Shown here: piece after piece, positions 1 to 7,499 of the stretch
Layout of the letters: each line of letters begins with the position of its first letter
Position numbering within the stretch: the first letter of the stretch is position 1
DNA from: Syntrophaceae bacterium
Lineage (GTDB): Bacteria; Desulfobacterota; Syntrophia; Syntrophales; UBA2185
DNA: 12,285 nucleotides
Direction: 5' to 3'
Assembly (NCBI GenBank): GCA_017885225.1
Contig: JAFNGM010000246.1
Coordinates: forward strand, 6,549 to 18,833
Notes under the pieces: model-generated
Seen by the model: the letters and a program-made list of their open reading frames with translations, nothing else
What the model was told of the DNA's origin: nothing
The model's database searches: none
Program-made: the position numbers and the translations under genes

Positions 1-157
1 TTCGCTTGCACGGAATGACAAAATAGTAATTATGACACAGTCTCAGGGGGACAGGGGGGAGGATTAAGAGCCGGCCCCCGCTAAGTACGAATTACAGCGA
101 ACAGTGAATGTGGGCTATATCACGATAGTTGCGGTAAAGTCAAACCCCCTCAATTCT
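1..157. other. Non-coding 3' tail of the cluster, possible dispersed-repeat sequence
   Basis: No credible gene is visible between the stop codon of the YjbH-family gene and the window edge. The stretch holds G-runs around 47-59 and a C-run around 75-79 that could pair weakly when transcribed, but no clear hairpin with a following U-run, so I do not call a terminator. Bases 1-20 read in reverse as TGTCATTCCGTGCAAGCGAA, which resembles one arm of the short palindromic intergenic repeats common in proteobacterial genomes. That is a resemblance only; the other arm would lie outside the window. Confidence 0.3.
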
Positions 158-2254
158 TCATTGCATCATCTTTCTGTCTTTCTCCAGATAAATCTTCGTA
201 TCTCTCCCCATAAAATCAAAAAGGTTATTATAATGAACAATATCCTGAGCCACATCCCTCGTCCATGGTGATAGGCCAATAGTATATGCCGTCTTAGAAT
301 CTTTACCACTGAATAATCTTATGGGAATGGAAACCGCAATGCCTTTGTCATGGTATCCATGATTGAATCCATCGGTAAACATCGATGTATTCGTGAAGCT
401 ATACCAGGCTGAGAGGATTACACCGTTGAAAAACTTTGATATGGTAATTCTCGTGCCTCTGTCACCCGCGAGAAACTGCCCTGACTTGAGTTCAAGGGCA
501 ATTTCCTGCTCCGGTATATTCAGGCGCGTGTTCACAAATGCCGTAGTGTAATGATCTTTCCAGTCATTTTCCTTCAATTTGAAGGGCTCCCCCGGTTCTC
601 TCTTCTTCACGAGACTGCCGCTTAATCCCAGCATCAGCCTGCCTCCATACAGGGGCTTCGCCACCTCTCCATCAAAGCCTGCATACTCCACTTCAAGAAG
701 GCCGCCGGCAAACCTGCCGTATATTTCCTGTTTGAATTTCCCGATCTGATCAAACATGAGCATGCTGAGCGCCACATTCTCCTCCTGATAGGAAACAAGA
801 TCGCTTCGTACCGGCCGCGACAGCGGTTCATTTGACGTAGATACCGTATTCAATGGATACCCTTCCATGCCGACGATAAAAGATGAGCCCCGCCAGGGAT
901 GGAAATCAACCCACCCTTCTACACCAAGTCTGTATTTGAAGAATCCCGATGGATCATTCAGGAATGCCCGAAATGAAGGCTTCACGCCGTAATCAAAAAA
1001 CTTTCGATGTTTTTTTTCAAAGCTCAAGATCTCCGATATATCTGTTATATCCGTCCTGATCTCCGACACGCGGAGAAGCTCATTCACCGTTAATTTCTCA
1101 CTATAGAAGGCAGTGAGATCTCCCCTGTACGCGACAAATTTAATCACCGGTATTCCATTTTCCGTCAGGATCAGATTAATCTTCCGGATATTTTCCGGAG
1201 CCATAGCATTAATCACTCTGAGCGCAACGCCGATTGCCCTCGCGGGGTAATAATACTTATCATTCGCCGCTTCCACCCATAATTCATCGCCATCAACGGC
1301 AACACCTATATTCACAAAGCCGGATTGATATAACCCCCTTGTGATTCTTTCCTCTAAAGGGTTCAATTTATGTTCAGGTCTTTCTTGATAGGGATGGTCA
1401 TAAATGGGAACCAAGGGAGTGCCGATATCAAAGGCAAATGATAGATTGATCCCCACTTGATCGCCCCGTTGGTAGCTTACACCAATCTCTGTCCAGTCCC
1501 ACGGTTTCCAGCGGAATCCAAAGTTAAACTTCGAAGGTACGGGTTCCTGGAAGTTTTTTTTCCACGCCGGATCTTGTGTCTGCTCATGGTATCGTATGGG
1601 ACTGTATTCAACCATAAATGAGTAGTGGGGAGAGGGGTTAAACTGTATGCCGCCAAAAAACTGGGAATCCGAGAGCCACGTTGACGTGTCCGTAAAGATC
1701 TCTGCTTTTAATCCTTCGCCCGACGAAACAAGGGGATTCTTGCCGAAGCGGCCGTTGCCGAATCCAAGGGAAAAGTCGAAAGGATATATCTGCTTGCTGA
1801 TGACTATGTACTGTGACGGGTAAAGACGTGTGCCTTGAGGATCCATGATCCCCAGGGCGACAGCGGGGAGATACTTCCCTTCCGGAATAAACTGGTATTT
1901 TACATCGACGGCCTTGTCCTTATAGTTGCCGTAGTCGGCAGTAAGCGCCGGAACATCCAGAATTTCAGTGATTCTGCCGCCAACTTCCAACCCCCTCAGG
2001 GGACTTACCTCTCCATAATAATACCGATAAGGATCTACCTGGCTGACACCGACCCTGAAACGACCCTCCTTCAGAACCCTCGCCGTCGGCGTTTCCATGA
2101 GGCCTGTGCCGCCCCAATTCGTCGGAGACGTAAAGGGCTCATCACCTGCGTGACACGGAACCACACAACACAAAATAAGAATGATAAGAAATAGGGGAGG
2201 CGCCAGTACTGTTCGGTATGGTATTAGCTGCAGCGTGTCATTTCGACCAATCAA
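158..2254 (-). CDS. YjbH-family outer-membrane beta-barrel protein of polysaccharide export
   Basis: 698 residues. The N-terminus has a long hydrophobic signal (about residues 16-36) ending in CHA-GDEP, a good signal peptidase I site. It is followed by the family hallmark NWGGTGLMETPTAR at 46-59, as in E. coli YjbH and GfcD, which are also about 700 residues. The rest alternates short amphipathic, aromatic-rich segments separated by polar turns, as expected of an outer-membrane beta-barrel. YjbH-family proteins are encoded in exopolysaccharide operons and have been proposed to act as outer-membrane porins paired with polysaccharide export (OPX) proteins; that role is inferred here. The start is TTG, only 5 bases after the stop of the preceding gene, with at most a weak ribosome binding site, which suggests translational coupling. 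An ATG nearby (in AAATGACA) is out of frame. Stop is TGA at 158-160. Last gene of the apparent operon. Confidence 0.85.
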   Translation of the reverse strand: MIGRNDTLQLIPYRTVLAPPLFLIILILCCVVPCHAGDEPFTSPTNWGGTGLMETPTARVLKEGRFRVGVSQVDPYRYYYGEVSPLRGLEVGGRITEILDVPALTADYGNYKDKAVDVKYQFIPEGKYLPAVALGIMDPQGTRLYPSQYIVISKQIYPFDFSLGFGNGRFGKNPLVSSGEGLKAEIFTDTSTWLSDSQFFGGIQFNPSPHYSFMVEYSPIRYHEQTQDPAWKKNFQEPVPSKFNFGFRWKPWDWTEIGVSYQRGDQVGINLSFAFDIGTPLVPIYDHPYQERPEHKLNPLEERITRGLYQSGFVNIGVAVDGDELWVEAANDKYYYPARAIGVALRVINAMAPENIRKINLILTENGIPVIKFVAYRGDLTAFYSEKLTVNELLRVSEIRTDITDISEILSFEKKHRKFFDYGVKPSFRAFLNDPSGFFKYRLGVEGWVDFHPWRGSSFIVGMEGYPLNTVSTSNEPLSRPVRSDLVSYQEENVALSMLMFDQIGKFKQEIYGRFAGGLLEVEYAGFDGEVAKPLYGGRLMLGLSGSLVKKREPGEPFKLKENDWKDHYTTAFVNTRLNIPEQEIALELKSGQFLAGDRGTRITISKFFNGVILSAWYSFTNTSMFTDGFNHGYHDKGIAVSIPIRLFSGKDSKTAYTIGLSPWTRDVAQDIVHYNNLFDFMGRDTKIYLEKDRKMMQ

Positions 2255-2259
2255 TTACT

Positions 2260-2808
2260 TCACTTTCTTGCATTCACAGATTTATAAGCTTCCACGAATC
2301 GATCCACCAGAAAAAACATATTATCCCGTATGATGTTCAGCGTGCCTATATTAACGATTCCCGTTACATTTATCGTCCAGGTGCTTGCCAATGTTTTGAT
2401 CCTGGGATTTGAATCAATGGAAACAAGCTGCTGAAGCTCTAATCTGACATCGTATGCGAGCAAGTATTTTTCATTCTCGTGTGTGTTTACATTCACATAG
2501 AGAACCGGCCGCCCGGGCGTTTTGAGCCACTCATCCGATGATAAAATCCTTATCTCTGCCTCCCGCAACCGCTGCGCAACACCCTGCTGAATCTGCTCCT
2601 TCGTCAATCCTGATTTGCGAAGATGCTTTTCATACTTCATTACATTAGGCTGCAATTCCTCAACCGCAACATACACTCCCTGAAGACCGATCAATGTGAG
2701 TCGCGTTTCCTTAGAATCAATAGCGAGAACAGGGACTGCAGACCCGATCAACAACACTGCTGACACTAACATGACCAACCTTTTCATGATAACAGGGGCA
2801 GTGACCAT
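2260..2808 (-). CDS. Small exported protein of unknown function, paired with the YjbH-family gene
   Basis: 182 residues from the chosen ATG. I chose this start because GGAGGAG lies 5 bases upstream and the product begins with a clean signal peptide: basic MKR at 8-10, a hydrophobic stretch at about 11-28, and VLA-ID as a likely cleavage site. The reading frame is open 27 codons further upstream, to 2889, but those residues do not look like an export signal. The mature part is about 150 residues and starts with TLIGLQGVYVAVEEL (38-52). It then has a charged helical stretch (about 57-88) and a predicted beta-rich C-terminus including PVLYVNVNTH (101-110). I do not recognise a named family. The 5-base gap to the outer-membrane protein gene suggests a shared periplasmic or outer-membrane role in polysaccharide export. 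No lipobox cysteine is present. Confidence 0.75.
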   Translation of the reverse strand: MVTAPVIMKRLVMLVSAVLLIGSAVPVLAIDSKETRLTLIGLQGVYVAVEELQPNVMKYEKHLRKSGLTKEQIQQGVAQRLREAEIRILSSDEWLKTPGRPVLYVNVNTHENEKYLLAYDVRLELQQLVSIDSNPRIKTLASTWTINVTGIVNIGTLNIIRDNMFFLVDRFVEAYKSVNARK

Positions 2809-2813
2809 TTTTT

Positions 2814-2820
2814 CTCCTCC
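2814..2820 (-). promoter_or_regulatory. Strong ribosome binding site deciding the start of the small exported protein
   Basis: GGAGGAG on the minus strand, 5 bases before the ATG at 2808-2806. Most other genes in the window lack such a motif. It favours this ATG over the in-frame upstream start at 2889 and over the later ATG that begins MKRLV. Confidence 0.75.
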
Positions 2821-2896
2821 ATTACATATAAACAGCCAAAAAAATGGGGGCATAATTTTTCCCTCACGTAAAAAGTTACCTGCCCTCAATTATGTG

Positions 2897-4261
2897 CTAC
2901 CGGGCTCCTTTGCCGAATAAAACCGTTCGCATTGTTTTCAATAAAATAAAAAAATCCAGAAGAAGAGTGACATTTTTAATGTAATAGAGATCGTACTGGA
3001 GTTTCTCAAGGGCATCCTCATTAGAAGCCCCGTAAGGATAATTAATCTGGGCCCACCCTGTTATGCCCGGTTTAACAGCATGCCGCAGAGAATAATAGGG
3101 TACTTCTTGTGTTAAGTGTTTGACAAATTCCGGTCTCTCTGGTCGCGGACCGACAAGGCTCAAATCTCCTTTCAAGACATTCCACAACTGTGGAAGCTCA
3201 TCGATTCTTAAAAATCTAATGATACGTCCAACCCTTGTAATGCGCGGATCATTTGCCTGAGCCCACACAGCGCCATTCATTTCAGCATTCTCTTCCATTG
3301 ACCGAAACTTAATCAAATTAAAAATTAATCCATTGAAACCAACTCTCCGTTGCCTGTAAAAAATGGGGCCCCTGGTATCCATCTTAATCAATAAGGAAAC
3401 AATGCAAACAAGGGGCACTGCCAATATCAGCCATGCCGCTGCCAGCGATTTGTCGATAATCTTTTTCACCTTCGCGTTATAGAGATTGCCTTTAACACCA
3501 TAGATATCCGCGTATCCGAGCCACATCTCGTTTGTGTGTAAGACTGGAATCTTCCCGGCTACCTCTTCATAAAAGCTCGGCATTTCACAAACAGCAACCC
3601 CACTGAATTTAGCGTCAACCAGCTTTGTATAAACCTCCGGTTGAATCGTCTGTGAAGTAGCAGTGACCACCTGATCAATGCTCATCTCTTTAAGTAAATT
3701 TGATAAGAGTTTCGTCCCGCCTATTACAGAAACAGTGCCGAAAGACTTACCCCATTTATTTTCATCATCATCGAGTAAACCCACGATTTCGTAATTTCTA
3801 TTTGTTTTCAAAACCTCGTATAAAATACTGCCGGCTTCATCTGCCCCAACAATAAGAACTCGTCGTGGGTTCGCGGAATTTTTGAATACCCTATCAAAGA
3901 TGTACCGCCACCCAGTGAGAGAAAAAAAGATTAACACGCTGCTTATGAGGAGAACCCAAGATCCAGGACGCACATGGAAGATGAAAAAAATGGCAGAAAT
4001 CAATATGGATGAGATTGTGGTGGCAAGAAGAAATCGTAATATATAACGAGAATCCTTTGGCTCCTCTAAATTATAGAAGTCGAACACATAGAAGGTGAGC
4101 AGATATGCACAAATTGTTACTATGTCTGATGCTTCATAAACGAGTGAAGGATCCAGAAAAATTCCGAACCGAATAACAGGCGCGAAATATATGGAGGCAA
4201 GAATCAGGATGATGTCGCCTCCGAGGAGTGCCATTTGTTTTTTAGGGAAAATGTTTGCCAC
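2897..4261 (-). CDS. Undecaprenyl-phosphate sugar-1-phosphate transferase (WcaJ/EpsE-type phosphoglycosyl transferase)
   Basis: 454 residues, the usual length for large polytopic (monotopic-catalytic) phosphoglycosyl transferases. The N-terminal half has about four membrane helices (roughly 10-30, 45-62, 78-97, 101-118). A Rossmann-like domain follows, starting RRVLIVGADEAG (133-144). The catalytic bacterial sugar transferase domain comes after a hydrophobic helix at about 273-293. Its hallmarks are KFRSM (318-322), DELPQLWNVLKGDLSLVGPRPE (354-375), which carries the catalytic Asp-Glu dyad at 354-355, and KPGITGWAQ (397-405). The family transfers a hexose-1-phosphate to undecaprenyl phosphate at the inner membrane and so starts repeat-unit assembly; which sugar cannot be told from sequence. 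The start is GTG, without a clear ribosome binding site. An ATG at codon 10 is an alternative that would leave the first helix intact. Confidence 0.93.
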   Translation of the reverse strand: MANIFPKKQMALLGGDIILILASIYFAPVIRFGIFLDPSLVYEASDIVTICAYLLTFYVFDFYNLEEPKDSRYILRFLLATTISSILISAIFFIFHVRPGSWVLLISSVLIFFSLTGWRYIFDRVFKNSANPRRVLIVGADEAGSILYEVLKTNRNYEIVGLLDDDENKWGKSFGTVSVIGGTKLLSNLLKEMSIDQVVTATSQTIQPEVYTKLVDAKFSGVAVCEMPSFYEEVAGKIPVLHTNEMWLGYADIYGVKGNLYNAKVKKIIDKSLAAAWLILAVPLVCIVSLLIKMDTRGPIFYRQRRVGFNGLIFNLIKFRSMEENAEMNGAVWAQANDPRITRVGRIIRFLRIDELPQLWNVLKGDLSLVGPRPERPEFVKHLTQEVPYYSLRHAVKPGITGWAQINYPYGASNEDALEKLQYDLYYIKNVTLLLDFFILLKTMRTVLFGKGAR

Positions 4262-4303
4262 AGGATTAAGATAAGATGTAGGGTTTTAGAAGTACGGCCT
4301 TAG

Positions 4304-5077
4304 CTAATATTTTGATGGCAGTAATGATGGTCTATAATTGAGTTGCCTCAATTTAGAAAAAGGTTTGAGAACGAATGTCATGGGGTTTGGCTTTAGGTCA
4401 TTCATTTTCCATGCTTTATAATTTTCAAATACTACCTTAGTAGTGTTTAATAAGCCAGGTGAACATCGACCTCCAGTTCTCATTTTCACCATTACTTCTG
4501 GAATGTAAATAGTTGTGATTTTATGTTTATAAAGCAATCTGAGCATCAGTTCATAGTCGGCTGCCAGCGGGAAATTTAGGTTAAATGAACCATATTTTTC
4601 ATAAACTTGGCGCCGGACAAAAAAAGTTGGATGTGGCGGCATCCAGCCTCTTCGGAAATTTTCCTTATTAAAAGCACCAGCTTTCCAGTATCTGACTTGC
4701 CTGTTTATATCTTTGCAGTCCAAATAAAGCAAATCACCATAACAGGTGTCAGAATCATATTCTGCGATAGAATTTACAACTTGGCCAATGACATTTTCAT
4801 CGGCATACATGTCATCAGAGTTGAGGATACCTATGATGTCTCCGGTTGCAAACTGTATGCCTTTATTCATGGCATCATATATTCCCTTATCCGGCTCACT
4901 TATCCATCTGGAAATATTACTTTCGTATTTCTTAATTATTTCTATGGTTCCATCCGTCGATTCCCCGTCAATAACAATGTATTCAACATTATCGTAGCTT
5001 TGATTTAAAACACTCTGTATACATTCTTGGATATACGTTTTACCATTCAATACAACAGTGATAATGGATATTTTCAT
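4304..5077 (-). CDS. Family 2 (GT-A fold) glycosyltransferase
   Basis: 257 residues, a complete compact GT2 enzyme. It opens with the nucleotide-binding strand MKISIITVVLNGKTYI, then YIVIDGESTDGT (33-44), whose Asp contacts the nucleotide. The metal-binding DxD-type motif is NSDD at 86-89, HPTFF is at 149-153, and AADYELMLRL at 172-181 carries the likely acceptor-activating acid. The family resembles WcaA-like and other cytoplasmic transferases that extend lipid-linked repeat units in O-antigen and exopolysaccharide clusters; donor and linkage cannot be read from sequence. No transmembrane segment is seen. The ATG start lies 28 bases after the stop of the GT9 gene and lacks a clear ribosome binding site. 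Base composition is A+T-rich, like its GT9 neighbour. Confidence 0.92.
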   Translation of the reverse strand: MKISIITVVLNGKTYIQECIQSVLNQSYDNVEYIVIDGESTDGTIEIIKKYESNISRWISEPDKGIYDAMNKGIQFATGDIIGILNSDDMYADENVIGQVVNSIAEYDSDTCYGDLLYLDCKDINRQVRYWKAGAFNKENFRRGWMPPHPTFFVRRQVYEKYGSFNLNFPLAADYELMLRLLYKHKITTIYIPEVMVKMRTGGRCSPGLLNTTKVVFENYKAWKMNDLKPNPMTFVLKPFSKLRQLNYRPSLLPSKY

Positions 5078-5105
5078 TGTGTGATATTTTTAATCAGCGG
5101 TAATA

Positions 5106-6320
5106 TTACGAGAATAACTCTTGAATCGCATTCTGTACTTGCTCAACAGAAATTTCAAAAATAGTGTTCGAAGCGTTGCCATAACATGCAACGGAAGTAT
5201 TAGTGCCAGAATTCTTTGTCCGCAAAATTTTATGCGGTACTTTCCACGGACCAAAACGTAAAGGTGAATTCCAGTGCCAATTGGGTCCGTCAACCGGGAA
5301 ACATGATATCTCAATAATAGGCACACCCATAGCAGCAGCTATGTGCATGGAGCCAGTGTCATTACCCACATAGAGATGGCATCTCTTTAGTAACGCAACA
5401 GTTTGTCTTAGAGTGGTACTACCTGTTAAATTGATTGTCTCTTCCTTAAGAGCGTCGCCAATATTCTTACCAAGAGTTTTGTCATTGAAACCTCCAACAA
5501 TTATAATTGATGAATCGTAGTTTTTCTTTAACCAATGACCCAATTCGATGAATCTATCTGGCGGCCATTGACGATCTACCGCACCTGCACCTGGACAAAA
5601 CGCGACAAGCATTTTAGTGGAAATATTATTGAGTATTTGATCGGCATACTTATCATCTATAGAATCTATCCATAATTCCAGAGCGTCAGAAGAAGGTTTT
5701 CCCCCGAGATAACGAATAAAGTCCAAATATCTTTCAACCTCATGTTTGGGCATTTTATCATGCAATACTTCTGTAAACATTAAATCAAATCCCTTATTCA
5801 TTATTTGCTTTCGTGAATTAACATTTTCTGCATAACCTACTCTCCGTTTAGCACCGCTAGAATAGGCGATATATGCTGAGTAATAACCATCGGTATCCCA
5901 TCTCGGCATTAATGCGATATCAAAATGCTTTTGTCGTAAAGTACAATATCCTAATTTAAAAGCGCGCCATGATAATATGAACGGTCTGAGTTTGCGTGGA
6001 ACACTTTGTCGGTATACAATGATTTCGTTTACATATGGACACAACTCAACCAAATTGTATGTTGTTGGGCTTAGCACTAATGTAATTCGCGCGTTCGGCA
6101 ACATCAACCGCAATTCTCGCAGGAACGGTGTCGCTAATACGAAGTCACCAATTTCGTCGGTTTTTAAAACAAGTACTTTTCTTATATTATTTTTATCATC
6201 ATTTTCTTTTTGTGTGATGCCGATGGGCTGAATTATATTGAGAATGCGACCCAGGATATAGGCAGCCTTCGTTTGTAAGTAAATCAGATACGAGTAATCA
6301 GTAATTGAATTTCTCTTCAC
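5106..6320 (-). CDS. Family 9 glycosyltransferase (ADP-heptose:LPS heptosyltransferase-like)
   Basis: 404 residues. After an N-terminal extension of about 45 residues, the first GT-B Rossmann domain begins KVLVLKTDEIGDFVLATP (48-65); the conserved IGD holds the likely catalytic base (Asp59). The C-terminal donor domain has CPGAGAVDRQWP (242-253), NLTGSTTLRQTVALL (297-311) and VGNDTGSMHIAAAMGVP (318-334). The last is the DxGxxH signature of WaaC/WaaF-type heptosyltransferases, which contacts the ADP-sugar. Family membership is clear; the donor need not be heptose, as GT9 enzymes in polysaccharide loci often have unassigned substrates. The start is GTG, 9 bases after the stop of the preceding methyltransferase gene, without a visible ribosome binding site, so translational coupling is likely. 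Starting at a later codon would remove part of the N-terminal extension but not the fold. Confidence 0.9.
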   Translation of the reverse strand: MKRNSITDYSYLIYLQTKAAYILGRILNIIQPIGITQKENDDKNNIRKVLVLKTDEIGDFVLATPFLRELRLMLPNARITLVLSPTTYNLVELCPYVNEIIVYRQSVPRKLRPFILSWRAFKLGYCTLRQKHFDIALMPRWDTDGYYSAYIAYSSGAKRRVGYAENVNSRKQIMNKGFDLMFTEVLHDKMPKHEVERYLDFIRYLGGKPSSDALELWIDSIDDKYADQILNNISTKMLVAFCPGAGAVDRQWPPDRFIELGHWLKKNYDSSIIIVGGFNDKTLGKNIGDALKEETINLTGSTTLRQTVALLKRCHLYVGNDTGSMHIAAAMGVPIIEISCFPVDGPNWHWNSPLRFGPWKVPHKILRTKNSGTNTSVACYGNASNTIFEISVEQVQNAIQELFS

Positions 6321-6329
6321 AGATAAACA

Positions 6330-7178
6330 CTAAGCCGGCCAGAAATGGATCATTACTGGTTTTGGAGACTTGTCTAAGTAACTTAAGCCCTTCACACGCC
6401 ATGCATAGCCTGGCACTAAGGAGAGAACAAAATCACGCATTTCTTTCCAGTTGTTATCTTGATGATATGTTGTAAATGCAATCTTTGGCCTGTGATTTCG
6501 AATTGTCTTTGCTCCACCTTGCAAAACCTCCAATTCAAAGGATTCCAAATCGCCCTTGATATAATCGACCTTGGTCAGCCCTAAATCTCCGACTAATTGG
6601 TCAATTGTTGCAGTTTTGATTATTATCGAACCTTCAGGGAGCGTATCGTGGACATTGGTTACAACAGAATTTAATGTGCCCTGGCATAAATATGCCTGAC
6701 CGATATGACTGCTTAATGCATAAGGTATGATTCGAACATTATCTTTGTCATTAAAAGTTTTTGTTAAACTTCCTATAAACATTGGCGATGGCTCTACTAC
6801 TATACACTGAGCGTGTTCCAGTATTTTTAAGGAAAACAACCCTTCCGCAGCGCCACAATCTAACACGACATCACCTGGCTTGACCTGAGTTTCCGGTACT
6901 TCATAATAATGCCAGTCATTTTCACATAAAGATTCGCTGATAACCATGTATAGGTTATAAAGAGGAATACTTTTGGGCCAATATAGCGGGTATCGTATGC
7001 TGCGTAAATGGATGCGTTTATATACATCATCGTCTTCAATTTTTAAAATATGAGACTTAGCAAGCATTGTACATGTCGGACGGATTAGTTTAGCCAGCAG
7101 GTCTCTCAATGAACAAACAAAATCCCTATTCTGGGAAAGATATGCACGACACAGATCAAAACGGCGACTTAACCCCAT
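6330..7178 (-). CDS. FkbM-family SAM-dependent methyltransferase
   Basis: 282 residues, intact. SAM-binding motif I is VVLDCGAAEGLFSL (104-117). The acidic residue that binds the ribose follows in VVEPSP (127-132). The FkbM family signature is DYIKGDLESFELEVLQGG (205-222), a variant of the usual IKIDVEGAE-x-x-VL. FkbM enzymes are O-methyltransferases, often found in polysaccharide and polyketide clusters, and here would most likely methylate a sugar hydroxyl. The first 95 residues are not part of the core fold and have no recognised function. The ATG has GAAAGG about 10 bases upstream, a modest ribosome binding site. It is the first gene after a 250-bp stretch with no convincing gene, and the GT9 gene follows after 9 bases. 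It is not a close copy of the broken FkbM gene upstream. Confidence 0.9.
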   Translation of the reverse strand: MGLSRRFDLCRAYLSQNRDFVCSLRDLLAKLIRPTCTMLAKSHILKIEDDDVYKRIHLRSIRYPLYWPKSIPLYNLYMVISESLCENDWHYYEVPETQVKPGDVVLDCGAAEGLFSLKILEHAQCIVVEPSPMFIGSLTKTFNDKDNVRIIPYALSSHIGQAYLCQGTLNSVVTNVHDTLPEGSIIIKTATIDQLVGDLGLTKVDYIKGDLESFELEVLQGGAKTIRNHRPKIAFTTYHQDNNWKEMRDFVLSLVPGYAWRVKGLSYLDKSPKPVMIHFWPA

Positions 7179-7429
7179 TTATAAATAGCCTTTCTATATC
7201 AAAAACGATATTCTTTAGATATGCTGAATACAGGTGAGATAATGAACTGCCTGAAAAGGTGATAAATCGCTCAAGACAACAAATCTCATTGTGAGAGGAA
7301 TGAAACAGAGTGTCGGCCTAAGGGTCGTAGGAAAATAACCGAAAATGGCATTTTAAAAAGTTGCTTTTATCTACAACGCAACAAACATGGTGGATGAAAT
7401 ATTTTAAGAATTTGCGTTTCAAATGATTG
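7179..7429. other. Intergenic region between the cassette and the intact FkbM gene
   Basis: Together with the adjacent attC this is the longest stretch without an intact gene. It is A+T-rich, unlike the cassette just upstream in transcription. On the minus strand there is one short open frame of 24 codons (7289-7215, product beginning MRFVVLSDLSPFQAVHY) that ends in TAA and has no ribosome binding site; it could be the remnant of a lost gene. A 5-bp inverted repeat GTTGC/GCAAC (7378-7382 and 7360-7364) with a 13-base loop is followed by five T on the minus strand, too weak to call a terminator. No convincing promoter is visible, although the gap is a reasonable place for one driving the downstream genes. 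Confidence 0.4.
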
Positions 7430-7499
7430 ATCTGACGATTGGGTTCAGCCGCTTTGCGGAGCGTAGCGTAGCAAAGTCGTCTTTAACACGTCGTTAGGC
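7430..7499 (-). other. attC recombination site at the 3' end of the FkbM cassette
   Basis: A 70-base imperfect inverted repeat with the layout of an integron attC. Read on the minus strand it begins with R'' GCCTAAC (7499-7493), a perfect match to RYYYAAC, and ends with R' GTCAGAT (7436-7430), one mismatch from GTTRRRY. The arms pair through CTTTGC/GCAAAG (7471-7476 with 7452-7457) around a 13-base loop, with further imperfect pairing outward (GTTAAAGACG against CGGCTGAAC, with extra unpaired bases, as usual in attC sites). The TAA that would end the full-length FkbM frame lies inside R''. The size is within the known attC range. Function needs the folded bottom strand and an integrase, neither shown here. 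Confidence 0.78.

Noticed and set aside
2149..2163. Lipoprotein signal in the YjbH-family protein (cysteines near the cleavage site)
   Set aside because: The residues before the cysteines (LIL-C, VVP-C) do not form a lipobox with a small residue at -1; CHA followed by Gly is a better signal peptidase I site.
127..2250. Plus-strand open frames opposite the YjbH-family gene and similar frames elsewhere
   Set aside because: They lie antisense to well-supported genes, have no ribosome binding sites and encode no recognisable domains.
2809..2889. 27-codon N-terminal extension of the small exported protein, or a separate leader peptide
   Set aside because: The extension would bury the signal peptide, it runs in frame into the gene so is not a separate peptide, and GGAGGAG sits just before the later ATG. 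An upstream GAGGG before an in-frame ATG (codon for MPPFF) makes this not fully certain.
7355..7382. Intrinsic terminator (GTTGC/GCAAC hairpin followed by TTTTT on the minus strand)
   Set aside because: The stem is only 5 bp with a 13-base loop and low G+C, too weak to support.
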